Of a stretch of DNA of 62,888 nt, positions 33,294 to 42,445 are shown one piece after another. The DNA is from an uncultured Oscillospiraceae bacterium (lineage in GTDB: Bacteria > Bacillota > Clostridia > Oscillospirales > Oscillospiraceae), in the NCBI GenBank assembly GCA_934646005.1, contig CAKUED010000018.1, positions 1 through 62,888 of the forward strand. Direction: 5' to 3'. The stretch's first letter is position 1. Each line of letters opens with the position of its first letter. A model generated the notes under the pieces. It saw only the letters and a list, made by a program, of their open reading frames with translations, had not been told where the DNA came from and ran no database searches. The position numbers and the translations under genes are program-made.

Positions 33294-34274
33294 TTATTTC
33301 TGCATCATGCGAATATCGTTGCCCCGGAACTGATACAGCTCGTAGCTGCCGAGCAACCTCGACGCTGTTTGCGCGCCGTAGCGGCGCTCCAGCTCTGTTG
33401 CGGGGAGGTTTGTGGAGATGATGGTGGCCTTATGCTCCAGCATTCTGGTGTTCACGATCTGGTAGAGCGCGGAGACGGTGAACTGCGTGGTCATCTCCGT
33501 GCCGAGATCGTCCAAAATCAGCAGGTCGCAGGCAAAATAGCGGCGCGTGGGGTCATTTGCTTCCTCGCCGCGATTGCCGAATTTTTCCGCCTCAAAATCC
33601 GAAAACACGCGGATGGCGGACTCATACGCCACCGAGAAGCCCCGGTCGGCGACCGTGCGGGCGATGCACGCCGAGAGATACGTCTTTCCAAGCCCCGTCG
33701 CGCCCAGCATCAGGATCGACCCGCTGGCGGGTGAAAACGTGCGCGCGTAGTGCTGCGCACTCTGCAAAATGCACTGCATGAGCGTGCGCGGGCTGACACC
33801 GAGCGCCGGGTCAACGGCGTCGGGATACACGTCCAGCCGGAAGTGCTCAAAGCGCTCCTTTCCGCCCAAAATGGACGACAGCTCCTTCTTCTGCTCCTGC
33901 CGGCACAGCTCGCGCAGGCAGCCGCACATCACCGCGCCCACATAGCCCGTGCCGCCGCAGGCGGTGCAGATGGGCGTGTCGGCGAGGTCGTCGGGCGAAA
34001 GTTCGTTGGAGTCCAAGATCCACGCCCGCTCCTGCTGGAGCGCGAGATTTTCGTGCTTTAACTGTTCGATCGCCGTCTGCGTGTCCTCCCCCTTGCGGAA
34101 GCACGCCGCCATGACGCGCGCGGATGTTTTGCGCAGCGCGCTGTCGATCTCGCGCAGGCGCGGCTGCGCGGCGTAAATTTCCGCGATGCGGCGGCGGTTC
34201 TGCTCGTCGTGCTGCTGCCGCTCGGCGGCAAGACGCGCCTCGGCGGCGCGCAGGACCGATTCGGAATATGCCAT
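33294..34274 (-). CDS. dnaC: Helicase loader, DnaC/DnaI-type AAA+ ATPase
   Basis: Loads the replicative helicase. 326 residues: N-terminal coiled region, a four-cysteine zinc site (Cys103, Cys106, Cys117, Cys119), Walker A GATGLGKT (191-198), Walker B LLILDDLG and sensor TNLP. Resembles Bacillus DnaI and the phage-type DnaC found with DnaD. It follows the DnaD-like gene after two bases. Confidence 0.9.
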   Translation of the reverse strand: MAYSESVLRAAEARLAAERQQHDEQNRRRIAEIYAAQPRLREIDSALRKTSARVMAACFRKGEDTQTAIEQLKHENLALQQERAWILDSNELSPDDLADTPICTACGGTGYVGAVMCGCLRELCRQEQKKELSSILGGKERFEHFRLDVYPDAVDPALGVSPRTLMQCILQSAQHYARTFSPASGSILMLGATGLGKTYLSACIARTVADRGFSVAYESAIRVFSDFEAEKFGNRGEEANDPTRRYFACDLLILDDLGTEMTTQFTVSALYQIVNTRMLEHKATIISTNLPATELERRYGAQTASRLLGSYELYQFRGNDIRMMQK

Positions 34275-34276
34275 GC

Positions 34277-35206
34277 TCAGCCCTCCTTAAAAAGTTCCTT
34301 GTGGAGCATCCGCTCCACCGCGTCCTTTTCCACGCCCGACAGCGCCCCGCCGTGCTGCTGCACGGGATTTTTCGGCGCTGCTGCGCGCGCGGCGGGCTTC
34401 TGGTCGCCCGCCTCGACCTGTTGCAGCGTCGTAAAGCCCTGCTCGTGCCAGCTCCGCAGGATGGCGTTCAGATACGCCCACTTGAGCGTGCCGGTGGACA
34501 GGCGCGTTTTTTCATACGCCTTTGCGATGACCTCGTCGTCAAAGCCCCATTCGATCCACGCGCGGATGTAATTCTCCTCGCCGGGGGTCAGCCGCGCGCT
34601 CACCTGCAAGATCTCGCAGATGCGCCCGGCGCGGCTCTGCCGCCGCAGCTCCTGCTGCATATATGCCGCCGCCTGCTCCATCGTCTCGATGCCGCTGTCC
34701 GCCCAGCGGTAGGCTTCCTTTTCGATCATGCGTAAGGACGGCATCCGCCCCGCGCCGCGCGCGCGGCTGCGGCTGATGCAGTAGTGGATGAGCAGCGAGA
34801 TGACCTCCGCCGGAAGCCCCAGATAGCGGTAGATGCCGAGCAGGAGCTTCAGCTCCTCCGTGGACAGCACGCGCCCCAGACGCCGCTGCGCCTCGCCCAC
34901 GATGGTGGGAAATTCGGAGCTTGCGCCGTATTCGCGCGCGAGATCCTGCTCAGAGTAGACCGGGGCGGCGGACGGCTGCAAATGCGCGGGCACGCGCTCC
35001 GGCAAAAGCCCCATCTGCCGCAGAGAGGCGCTCGCGTAGTCGAGCTGCCGCGCGTCAAAGCCCAGCGCCCCTGCCGCATCGTCCAATGCTCCGCCGCCGC
35101 GCAGATACAAAAGCAGCAGCGCCGCCTCGCCGCTGCCCGCCGCGAGCAGCGCCCGGATTTCTGACGCGCGCAGCGTCACGTCTTGTGCATCCATCACCGT
35201 CACCAC
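34277..35206 (-). CDS. dnaD: DnaD-domain primosome protein
   Basis: A 309-residue protein with a winged-helix-like N-terminal part (GAAALLLYLRGGGALDDAAGAL) and a C-terminal DnaB_2/DnaD domain (ICEILQVSARLTPGEENYIRAWIEWGFDDEVI). It helps remodel DNA for helicase loading. An internal Met at residue 5 (MDAQDVTL) is an alternative start. Confidence 0.88.
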   Translation of the reverse strand: MVTVMDAQDVTLRASEIRALLAAGSGEAALLLLYLRGGGALDDAAGALGFDARQLDYASASLRQMGLLPERVPAHLQPSAAPVYSEQDLAREYGASSEFPTIVGEAQRRLGRVLSTEELKLLLGIYRYLGLPAEVISLLIHYCISRSRARGAGRMPSLRMIEKEAYRWADSGIETMEQAAAYMQQELRRQSRAGRICEILQVSARLTPGEENYIRAWIEWGFDDEVIAKAYEKTRLSTGTLKWAYLNAILRSWHEQGFTTLQQVEAGDQKPAARAAAPKNPVQQHGGALSGVEKDAVERMLHKELFKEG

Positions 35207-35276
35207 CCTTCGTTCTTTTTCGCTATTCTATCACGCCGAGCTCGCTCTGACAAGTCTCTGGGCGTTCCCGTATTTT

Positions 35277-35450
35277 GGCAAACAGGGCTGCGCCGCACGA
35301 TCCGGCAAGAACATTCGGCGAGAGATTTTGCCCCAAGGCAAGACTTTGGAAATGCAGGAATACTTTGTGTATTTCAAATTTCCAAAGCCGCGGCATTGGG
35401 GCAAAAGATCCGGCGAAGGTCGCCGCCGCGGTCGTGCGGCGCGGCCCCAC
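35277..35450. repeat. Long imperfect foldback (about 170 bp)
   Basis: Two arms pair along most of their length: GGGCTGCGCCGCACGATC with GTCGTGCGGCGCGGCCCC, ATTTTGCCCCAAGGC with GCATTGGGGCAAAA, and ACTTTGGAAAT with ATTTCCAAAG, around a loop near 35366. Looks like a MITE-type element or a large RNA hairpin. It occupies most of the 369-base gap between dnaD and the U32 gene. Confidence 0.7.
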
Positions 35451-35503
35451 CAAAAGAAACAAAATGTTTACATACGGGACTTTTCTTTTTCCGTCCGTTG
35501 CGC

Positions 35504-35509
35504 TATAAT
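35504..35509 (+). promoter_or_regulatory. -10 box of the U32 peptidase operon
   Basis: TATAAT with only a weak T-rich -35 candidate (TTTTCT, 17 bases upstream). Confidence 0.45.
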
Positions 35510-35575
35510 GTATCCGAATATACGCTGGCGTATTGTGCCGCCGCTTTTGAACTTTACGAAAAACGAGGAAACGCT

Positions 35576-37663
35576 ATGGAACTGCTCTGCCCCGCCGGGT
35601 CGATGGAAGCGCTGCGCGCCGCCGTGCAAAACGGCGCGGACGCAGTCTATCTCGGCTGCGGCGCGTTCAACGCCCGCATGGGCGCGCATAATTTTTCCGC
35701 CGACGAATTGCAGGAGGCGGTCGTATACTGCCATGTGCGCGGGGTGAAGGTCCATCTGACGCTCAACACGCTCGTCTCCGACCGCGAGATGGCGCGGGCG
35801 GCGGATGTGGTGCGCACGGCGGCGATTTTGGGCGTGGACGCGTTCATCGTGCAGGACCTCGGCATGGTCGAGCTGTGCCGCGAGATCGCGCCGCACATCC
35901 CCATCCACGCCTCCACGCAGATGAGCATCCATTCGCTCGAGGGCGTGCAGCAGGCGCGGGAGCTGGGCTGTACGCGCGTGGTGCTGGCGCGGGAGCTGCC
36001 GCGCGAGGAGCTTGCGCGCATCTGCGTGAAAAGCCCGGTGGAGATCGAGGTGTTCGTGCACGGCGCGCTTTGTATGTGCTACTCCGGGCAGTGCTATCTC
36101 TCGTCTGTCATCGGCAGGCGCAGCGGAAACCGCGGGCAGTGCGCCCAGCCGTGCCGGCTGCCGTATGGCTACGGGCGCTTTGAGCCGGACCGCTACCCGC
36201 TCTCGCTGCGGGATAACTGCCTGATCGAGCGTCTTTCGGAGCTGGGGCGCATGGGCGTTGCGAGCCTGAAGATCGAAGGGCGCATGAAGCGCCCGGAATA
36301 CGTCGCCGTGGTGACCAAGCTCTACCGCGCGGCGCTGAACGGCAAAAAGATCACCCCCGCAGACCTTGCCGAGCTGGAGGCGGTATTCTCCCGCGAGGGC
36401 TTTACACAGGGGTATTACGACGGGCAGATCGGCAGCGAGATGTTCGGCAGGCGGCAGGAGGTCGAGGGAAACCGCGACCTGTTCGCCGCCGCGCGCGCGA
36501 CGTATGAAAACGGCGAAAACGCCCGCGTGGGCGTGCGCTTTTACGCGATGGTGCGGCAGGGGCTGCCGGCGCAGCTCGCGGTGGAGGATGACGACGGGCA
36601 CATCTGCAAGACCGTCGGACCTGTGCCGCAGGAGGCGATGGTGCGCGCCCTCGATCCCGAAGAACTGCGCCAGCGCATCGCCAAAACGGGCGGCACGCCC
36701 TACCGCTGCGACGCGGTGAAGTCCGTGCTCGACCCGGGCATCATGCTCCCGGCGTCGAGCCTCAACGCCATGCGGCGCGACGTTCTGGCGGAGCTGACCG
36801 CCGTGCGCGGGCGCGTCGCGCCTGCGCACCTGGGCGCGTACAACGAGCCGCCGGCGTATGACGGCGTGCCCGGCACGCCGCAGCTCACGGTGAGCGTCCG
36901 CTCTGAAAAGCAGATCACGCCGCGCCTGCTCGCGGCAAAGCCCGCGGTTTTATACGTTCCGCTGACGGAGCTTGCCGAGCATCCCGACCTTGCGCAGCGC
37001 GTGGGGCTGGAAACGCAGCTCGCGGCGGTGCTGCCGCGCGTGGTGTGGAGCGGCGAGAACGCAGGGCTGGCGGAGCTTCTGAAAACGGCATATCAGCTCA
37101 ATGTGCGCCAGATCTTAGTTGGCAACCTCGGGCAGGTGCGCATCGGAAAAGCCGCCGGCTTTGCCGTGCGCGGCGACTTTGGGCTGAATATCTACAATTC
37201 CCGCGCCATGAACTATCTGCGGCGCGAGGGGCTGGACTCGCAGCTTCTGTCCTTTGAAATGACGCTGCCGCAGCTCCGGGACGTGTCCAAGGCGATCCCG
37301 ACGGAGGTGCTGGTATATGGGCGCCTGCCGCTGATGCTGACGGAAAACTGCGTCATTCGCGGTCAGACCGGGAGCTGCGCCTGCACATCCAGCGCGCCGC
37401 CGCGGCTGGTCGATCGCATCGGTGAGGAATTTCCCGTCGTGCGCGACCCCGGAACGTGCCGCTCGGTCGTGCTCAACGGCAAAAAGCTGTATCTGCTCGA
37501 CAAGCTCTCGTCCTTCCGCGGGATGGGGCTGTGGGCGCTGCGGCTGCAATTTACAACCGAAAACCCCGGCGAGGTGGACACCATCTTGGAGGAATACCGG
37601 CGCGGCGGCACGTTTGACGCCGGCAGCTACACGCGGGGGCTTTACACCAGAGGCGTGGAATGA
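35576..37663 (+). CDS. Peptidase U32 family protein
   Basis: A 695-residue protein starting MELLCPAGSMEALRAAVQNGADAVYLG, the U32 start, with EVFVHGALCMCYSGQCYLSS and SLKIEGRMKRPEYVA downstream. Some U32 proteins degrade collagen; others (RlhA, TrhP, UbiU/V) modify RNA or quinones with an iron-sulfur cluster, and the cysteine-rich middle favours that type. The frame is open 131 codons upstream, but those codons cover the foldback and are not coding; AACGAGGAAACGCT precedes the ATG. Confidence 0.88.
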   Translation: MELLCPAGSMEALRAAVQNGADAVYLGCGAFNARMGAHNFSADELQEAVVYCHVRGVKVHLTLNTLVSDREMARAADVVRTAAILGVDAFIVQDLGMVELCREIAPHIPIHASTQMSIHSLEGVQQARELGCTRVVLARELPREELARICVKSPVEIEVFVHGALCMCYSGQCYLSSVIGRRSGNRGQCAQPCRLPYGYGRFEPDRYPLSLRDNCLIERLSELGRMGVASLKIEGRMKRPEYVAVVTKLYRAALNGKKITPADLAELEAVFSREGFTQGYYDGQIGSEMFGRRQEVEGNRDLFAAARATYENGENARVGVRFYAMVRQGLPAQLAVEDDDGHICKTVGPVPQEAMVRALDPEELRQRIAKTGGTPYRCDAVKSVLDPGIMLPASSLNAMRRDVLAELTAVRGRVAPAHLGAYNEPPAYDGVPGTPQLTVSVRSEKQITPRLLAAKPAVLYVPLTELAEHPDLAQRVGLETQLAAVLPRVVWSGENAGLAELLKTAYQLNVRQILVGNLGQVRIGKAAGFAVRGDFGLNIYNSRAMNYLRREGLDSQLLSFEMTLPQLRDVSKAIPTEVLVYGRLPLMLTENCVIRGQTGSCACTSSAPPRLVDRIGEEFPVVRDPGTCRSVVLNGKKLYLLDKLSSFRGMGLWALRLQFTTENPGEVDTILEEYRRGGTFDAGSYTRGLYTRGVE

Positions 37664-37682
37664 GCGCCGGAGGGGACTTACC

Positions 37683-38264
37683 ATGATGATTCTGGCATCC
37701 GCGTCGCCGCGGCGGCAGGAGCTGCTGCGCGGGCTGGGCGTGGACTTTACCGTCCGCACGGCGGACATTGACGAGCATATGGACGCGTCGCTCCCGCCGG
37801 AGCGCGAGGTCGAGCGCGTGGCGCGGGCAAAGGCCGCCGCCATCGCAAAGACCGCCGGCTCTGACGATATTATCATCGCCGCCGACACCATCGTCGTGTG
37901 CGGCGAGGTGCTTGGAAAGCCAAAGAGCGAGGCGGACGCCGCGCGGATGCTGCGGCTTTTATCCGGGCGCTGGCACGAGGTGATGACGGGTCTGTGCGTG
38001 CAAAAGGGTGCGCGCGTGGAGAGCCTTGTCTCGCGCTCGAAGCTCCACTTCCGTGCGCTGTCTGACCGCGAGATCGCCGCTTACATCGCCACCGGCGAGC
38101 CGATGGACAAGGCGGGGGCTTACGGCATCCAGGGTCGCGCGGGCGCGTTCTGCGAGTATTTAGAGGGCGACTATTTTTCCGTCATGGGGCTGCCGGTGTG
38201 CAGCCTTGCCGTGCTGCTGCGCCGCTTTGGCGCAGCGGTGCTCGGCGAGTGTGGAGAGGGGTGA
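37683..38264 (+). CDS. maf: Maf-like nucleoside triphosphate pyrophosphatase
   Basis: A 193-residue protein with LASASPRRQELL, IIAADTIVV and KPKSEADAARMLRLLSGRWHEV, the Maf motifs. Maf proteins hydrolyse dTTP/UTP and modified nucleotides and affect septation. GGAGGGG lies before the ATG; MMILAS could start at either Met. It sits between the U32 gene and mreC. Confidence 0.93.
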   Translation: MMILASASPRRQELLRGLGVDFTVRTADIDEHMDASLPPEREVERVARAKAAAIAKTAGSDDIIIAADTIVVCGEVLGKPKSEADAARMLRLLSGRWHEVMTGLCVQKGARVESLVSRSKLHFRALSDREIAAYIATGEPMDKAGAYGIQGRAGAFCEYLEGDYFSVMGLPVCSLAVLLRRFGAAVLGECGEG

Positions 38265-38268
38265 GGCT

Positions 38269-39105
38269 GTGAAGCGAAAATTCTGGACGCCGCGCGTCAA
38301 GGCGATCGTCGTGGCGGCGGTCGTGCTGGCGCTGCTGGTCACGATCGCGTCCGCCGTCATCACCGGCACGCCGTTCCTCGCCAACGCCGTGCAGACCGTC
38401 CTCTCGCCGCTGCGCAGCGCCGTCGCCGCCATCGACCGGCAGGCGGAGCGGTACTATAACTATCTCTTCGCCTACGAATCGCTGCAGGCAGAGAATGAGC
38501 AGCTCAAAAAGGAGCTGCTGGACATTCAGGAGAGCGTGCGCACGGCGGAGACGTATCAGCGCGAAAACGAGCACCTGCGTCAGCTTCTGGGGCTGAGCGA
38601 GGAGCATGAGGACTATAAATATGTGTCCGCGTACATCATTTCGTGGAACTCGTCGAACTATAAGCTGGAGTTCACCATCGCCAAGGGCGAGACGGCGGGG
38701 CTCGCCGCCGGTATGTGCGCCGTCACGGGCAACGGGCAGGTCGTCGGGCTCATCACCGAGGTGGGCGCGAACTGGGCGACCGTGACGACCATCCTCGATT
38801 CCTCGCTGGAGATCAGCGCCTCCATCGCCTCGTCCGGCTACACGGGCGTGGTGCAGGGGACGTATCTTGCCGACGGCACGAGCGTGCTGCGCATGAATTA
38901 CCTGCCCACCGAGGCGGTGCTCAAAAATAACGACCAGGTCGTCACCACCGGCTCGACCCTCTACCCCCGCGGTCTGCTGCTGGGGTATCTGACGGACGTT
39001 GACCTCGATGAAACGGGCGTTGCCAAATACGCAACGCTGGAGCCCAGCTGCGAGATCGGGCAGCTGGAGCAGATCTTTATCATTACGGAATATCAGAATG
39101 GGTGA
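38269..39105 (+). CDS. mreC: Rod shape-determining protein MreC
   Basis: A 278-residue bitopic protein: transmembrane helix (about 12-33), coiled coil (about 50-95) and two beta-barrels outside. It links MreB to the elongation synthase. GTG start (VKRKFW) chosen because GAGAGGGGTGAG precedes it; the longer open frame overlaps maf. mreD follows only after array R6. Confidence 0.93.
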   Translation: MKRKFWTPRVKAIVVAAVVLALLVTIASAVITGTPFLANAVQTVLSPLRSAVAAIDRQAERYYNYLFAYESLQAENEQLKKELLDIQESVRTAETYQRENEHLRQLLGLSEEHEDYKYVSAYIISWNSSNYKLEFTIAKGETAGLAAGMCAVTGNGQVVGLITEVGANWATVTTILDSSLEISASIASSGYTGVVQGTYLADGTSVLRMNYLPTEAVLKNNDQVVTTGSTLYPRGLLLGYLTDVDLDETGVAKYATLEPSCEIGQLEQIFIITEYQNG

Positions 39106-39115
39106 ACCCCCGGGC

Positions 39116-39729
39116 TTCGTCGTAACGTAGGGGCGGGGTTCTACCCCGCCCGTGCGGTACAACGCCGCAAACCCGCACGCACCAATGCGTAATGGTATGC
39201 ACCCGTAGGGGCGGACGCCTCTGTCCGCCCGGCGGCACGCACCCGCAAACACGAATGTACCCCGGCGAATCCGTACAACATTTGTAGGGGTCGATGCCCA
39301 TCTTCGGCGCTAAGAGCCGCGCTGCGCGCGGTTGCGCCTCGAAACTAGCCTGCGGGCGTCGCATCGACCCGTATGACGCACGACCGTTTTTACGAAACGT
39401 TGCGGCAAATTTGCCGTTGCCCCACGGGCGGACAGGGTCGTCCGCCCCTACAAAACGTTTTGCAATTTCGCCGAACATCGTGCAATTTTGTAATTGCATT
39501 CTGCCGGGTCGATGTGGGCATCGACCCCTACGGACATATTGCGGGGTCGCCGTTCGTTGTACAATTTTGATGGCACATCCCGCGCGGGAGGGGTAGAACC
39601 CCTCCCCTACGGCTCGACTGGCAATGCGGTCAAAAACCGCTACGTTACGGCTAAAAACTCACTTCTTCACTCTTCACTCTTACCTATTCCTTCAGCACTG
39701 CCGGGCGGACAGGGTCGTCCGCCCCTACA
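39116..39729. repeat. Hairpin array R6 between mreC and mreD
   Basis: C with GTCGTAACGTAGG end (39116-39151), A (39203-39231), B carrying a 61-base insert in its loop (39283-39370, insert 39301-39361), A' (39425-39451), B' (39503-39532), C' (39591-39611), a linker with CTTCTTCACTCTTCAC, and an extra A' (39702-39729). It fills the 664-base gap within the mre operon; no gene is seen in it. Confidence 0.85.
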
Positions 39730-39769
39730 AAACGAAAAACCACGACCCCGCACAAAGGAGGCGAGCGCC

Positions 39770-40279
39770 ATGCCGGATCGGTATAAAAAAATCCTGATGT
39801 GGGCGCTGTATGCCGCGCTGATGCTGGCAGCGGCGCTGCTGCAAACGGTCGTGTTCGGGCGCGTGCGCTATTTTGGCGCAAAGCTCAGTCTGCTGCCCGT
39901 GGCGCTGGCGTGCGTTTGTATGCACGCTGAGCCCGAGCCCGCGGGGCTGTTCGGGCTGCTGACGGGTCTTGGCTGGTACGCCTGCGGCGCGGACGGCGCG
40001 GGGCTTTCCATCCTCACGTTCACGGCAGTTGCGCTCGGCGTGAGCTGGCTGTGCCGGCAGTATCTGCGCGCGCAGCTTCCGGCGGCGCTGATCCTCAGCG
40101 CGGCGGCGCTCCTCTTTACACAGGGCGCGCTGGCGCTCATCCGGCTGTATCTCGGCACGCCGGGCGAGACGAGCCTCCGCATTTTGTTCGTCGGCTGCGG
40201 GCTGTCGCTCATCGCGTGCCCGCTGCTGTACCTCCTCGCCTCGCGCATCAGCAGGATATACCGTCCACAGAAGATTTGA
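39770..40279 (+). CDS. mreD: Rod shape-determining protein MreD
   Basis: A 169-residue membrane protein with five hydrophobic helices in the size and layout of MreD, placed between mreC and a class B PBP as usual. AAAGGAGG precedes the ATG. Sequence identity of this family is low, so the call rests largely on position. Confidence 0.85.
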   Translation: MPDRYKKILMWALYAALMLAAALLQTVVFGRVRYFGAKLSLLPVALACVCMHAEPEPAGLFGLLTGLGWYACGADGAGLSILTFTAVALGVSWLCRQYLRAQLPAALILSAAALLFTQGALALIRLYLGTPGETSLRILFVGCGLSLIACPLLYLLASRISRIYRPQKI

Positions 40280-40312
40280 CCCCCTTCCCACGCACTCTGA
40301 AAGGAGCATTCC

Positions 40313-42418
40313 ATGCAGCGACTTATCCGCTTTCGCATTTTTCTGTTTCTCGCGCTTGCGGCGGCGCTGATCGGGCTGTTCGCGCTGCGGCTTTATAAGG
40401 TGCAGGCGGCGCAGTCCGACTCGACGTATATCGCCGATGACGCCGACTCCATCACCTACATGACCACGGTGGAAGCCTCGCGCGGCAATATTCTCGACCG
40501 CAACGGCAACGTCCTCATCTCGAACCGCGCCAGCTACAACCTCGTCATCATCAACTTTGTGCTCTTCAACTCCAAAACGCCGAACGAGAGTCTGCTGCGC
40601 GTGCTGGAGCTGTGCGACGAGCAGGGCATCGCCTATCAGTCGCACTTCCCCGTCACCGCCACGCGCCCGTATACGCTCACGGTGGACGAGCAGTCCTCCA
40701 CCTGGCAGGGCTATTACCGCGCGTTTCTGGCAAACCGCGACTATGACGCCGATATTTCCGCGCAGACGCTCATGAAAAACCTCATGGACGCGTACCGCAT
40801 CCCCGACGACTGGACGCAGGAGCAGGCGTACAGGGTCATCAGCGTCCGCTACGAGCTGGAGCTGCGCAGTGTCAGCGGCGTGGGGCTGGAAAACTACACG
40901 CTCGCAACCGACGTGCAGGCGGAGCAGCTTGCCGCCGTGATGGAGCTGGGCGTGCCGGGCGTCATTGTGGAGGCGTCCACCGTCCGCGAGTATAACACCA
41001 CCTACGCCGCGCATCTGCTCGGCTCGATCGGGCAGATGACCGCCGAAGAATACGAAACCTATAAAGAACAGGGCTACGCCATGAACGCGCTCGTCGGCAA
41101 GGACGGCATCGAAAAGGCGTTTGAGGAATATCTGCACGGCTCGTCCGGGCGGAAATTCACCACCGTCTCCGCCTCCGGCGACGTGCTGAACGAATACTTT
41201 GCCGAGCTGCCGCAGCCGGGCAGCAACGTGGAGCTGACGATCGACCTGTCGCTGCAAATGACGGCGGAGGACGCGCTGGAGCGCGTGATCCTCGACCTGC
41301 GCGAAAACGGCGTGGGCCGCAAGAGCGAGGGCAAGGACGCCGAGGGCGGCGCGGTCGTGGTGCAGGAGGTCAAAACGGGCGAGATCCTCGCCTGCGCGAG
41401 CTACCCCACGTTCAATATCGCCACCTATTCGCAGGATTTTAACGAGCTGAAGGACGCGGACTTCGATCCGCTGTATAACCGCGCGCTGCTCGCGGAATAC
41501 TGGCCCGGCTCGATCTACAAAATGGTCACCGCCATCGCCGCCATCGACTACGGCAAGCTCGGAGAATTTTACGAGGTGACGTGCAAGGGCATTTATGATT
41601 ATTATAAGGATCAGGGCTATGAGCCGAAGTGCTACGTCTGGACGAGCAGCGGCACGACCCACGGCACGATCAATATGCAGCAGGCGCTTCAGGAATCCTG
41701 CAACTACTACTTCTACGAGGTCGGGCGGCTGACGTACTACGCCTATGTGCAGGAGACGGGCGAAAACGCGATGGATCTTGTCGCGCGGCAGCTCGGGCTT
41801 GGTGAGCACACGGGCGTGGAGCTGGTGGAATACGTCGGCACGCGCGCCAACGCCGAGACGAAAGCCGCCCTCTACTCCGGCACGGACGCGGGCTGGTACG
41901 GCGCGGACGTCATTCAGGCGGCGATCGGTCAGTCCGACAACAAATTCACCCCCATGCAGCTTGTCTGCTACACCTCGGCGCTGGCAAACAAGGGCGTGCG
42001 CTATAACGCAACGTTCTTAAAGCGCGTGGTGTCGTGGGACTATCAGGAGCTGATCCGCTCCCACGAGCCGACGGTGGCAAGCCACCTTGAAATGTCCGAC
42101 GAAGCCATCGACTGCGTGTCCACGGGTATGCAGCTCGCCGCCAGCAAGGGCACGGCGGCGCAGTATCTCGCCGATTACCCCATCAAGGTCGCCTGTAAGA
42201 CCGGCACGGCGCAGTGGGGCAATGAATACGGCGGCTCGGACCATGCCTCGTTCGTGCTCTACGCCCCGGCGGACGATCCCGAGATCGCCATCGCCGTGTA
42301 TGTGGAAAAGGGCGCGCAGGGCGGCAATCTGGCAAACGTCTGCATCCCCATTCTGAACGCCTATTTCTCCTCCTCCAGCAAATACGAGACTGTGCTGCGT
42401 GAAAATACCGTCGGGTAA
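40313..42418 (+). CDS. mrdA: Class B penicillin-binding protein 2 (elongation transpeptidase)
   Basis: A 701-residue protein: N-terminal membrane anchor (about 6-24), dimerisation region, transpeptidase domain with S-I-Y-K (Ser400-Lys403), S-C-N (462-464) and KTG (629-631). It cross-links lateral-wall peptidoglycan with the MreCD/RodA machinery. AAAGGAG precedes the ATG. Confidence 0.93.
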   Translation: MQRLIRFRIFLFLALAAALIGLFALRLYKVQAAQSDSTYIADDADSITYMTTVEASRGNILDRNGNVLISNRASYNLVIINFVLFNSKTPNESLLRVLELCDEQGIAYQSHFPVTATRPYTLTVDEQSSTWQGYYRAFLANRDYDADISAQTLMKNLMDAYRIPDDWTQEQAYRVISVRYELELRSVSGVGLENYTLATDVQAEQLAAVMELGVPGVIVEASTVREYNTTYAAHLLGSIGQMTAEEYETYKEQGYAMNALVGKDGIEKAFEEYLHGSSGRKFTTVSASGDVLNEYFAELPQPGSNVELTIDLSLQMTAEDALERVILDLRENGVGRKSEGKDAEGGAVVVQEVKTGEILACASYPTFNIATYSQDFNELKDADFDPLYNRALLAEYWPGSIYKMVTAIAAIDYGKLGEFYEVTCKGIYDYYKDQGYEPKCYVWTSSGTTHGTINMQQALQESCNYYFYEVGRLTYYAYVQETGENAMDLVARQLGLGEHTGVELVEYVGTRANAETKAALYSGTDAGWYGADVIQAAIGQSDNKFTPMQLVCYTSALANKGVRYNATFLKRVVSWDYQELIRSHEPTVASHLEMSDEAIDCVSTGMQLAASKGTAAQYLADYPIKVACKTGTAQWGNEYGGSDHASFVLYAPADDPEIAIAVYVEKGAQGGNLANVCIPILNAYFSSSSKYETVLRENTVG

Positions 42419-42445
42419 CATCGCGCGGCACACAGGGAGCTTTTT

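Noticed and set aside
37683..38264. Reading maf from the upstream in-frame start at 37422
   Set aside because: That frame overlaps the U32 gene by about 240 bases, while a ribosome site and the family N-terminus are at 37683.
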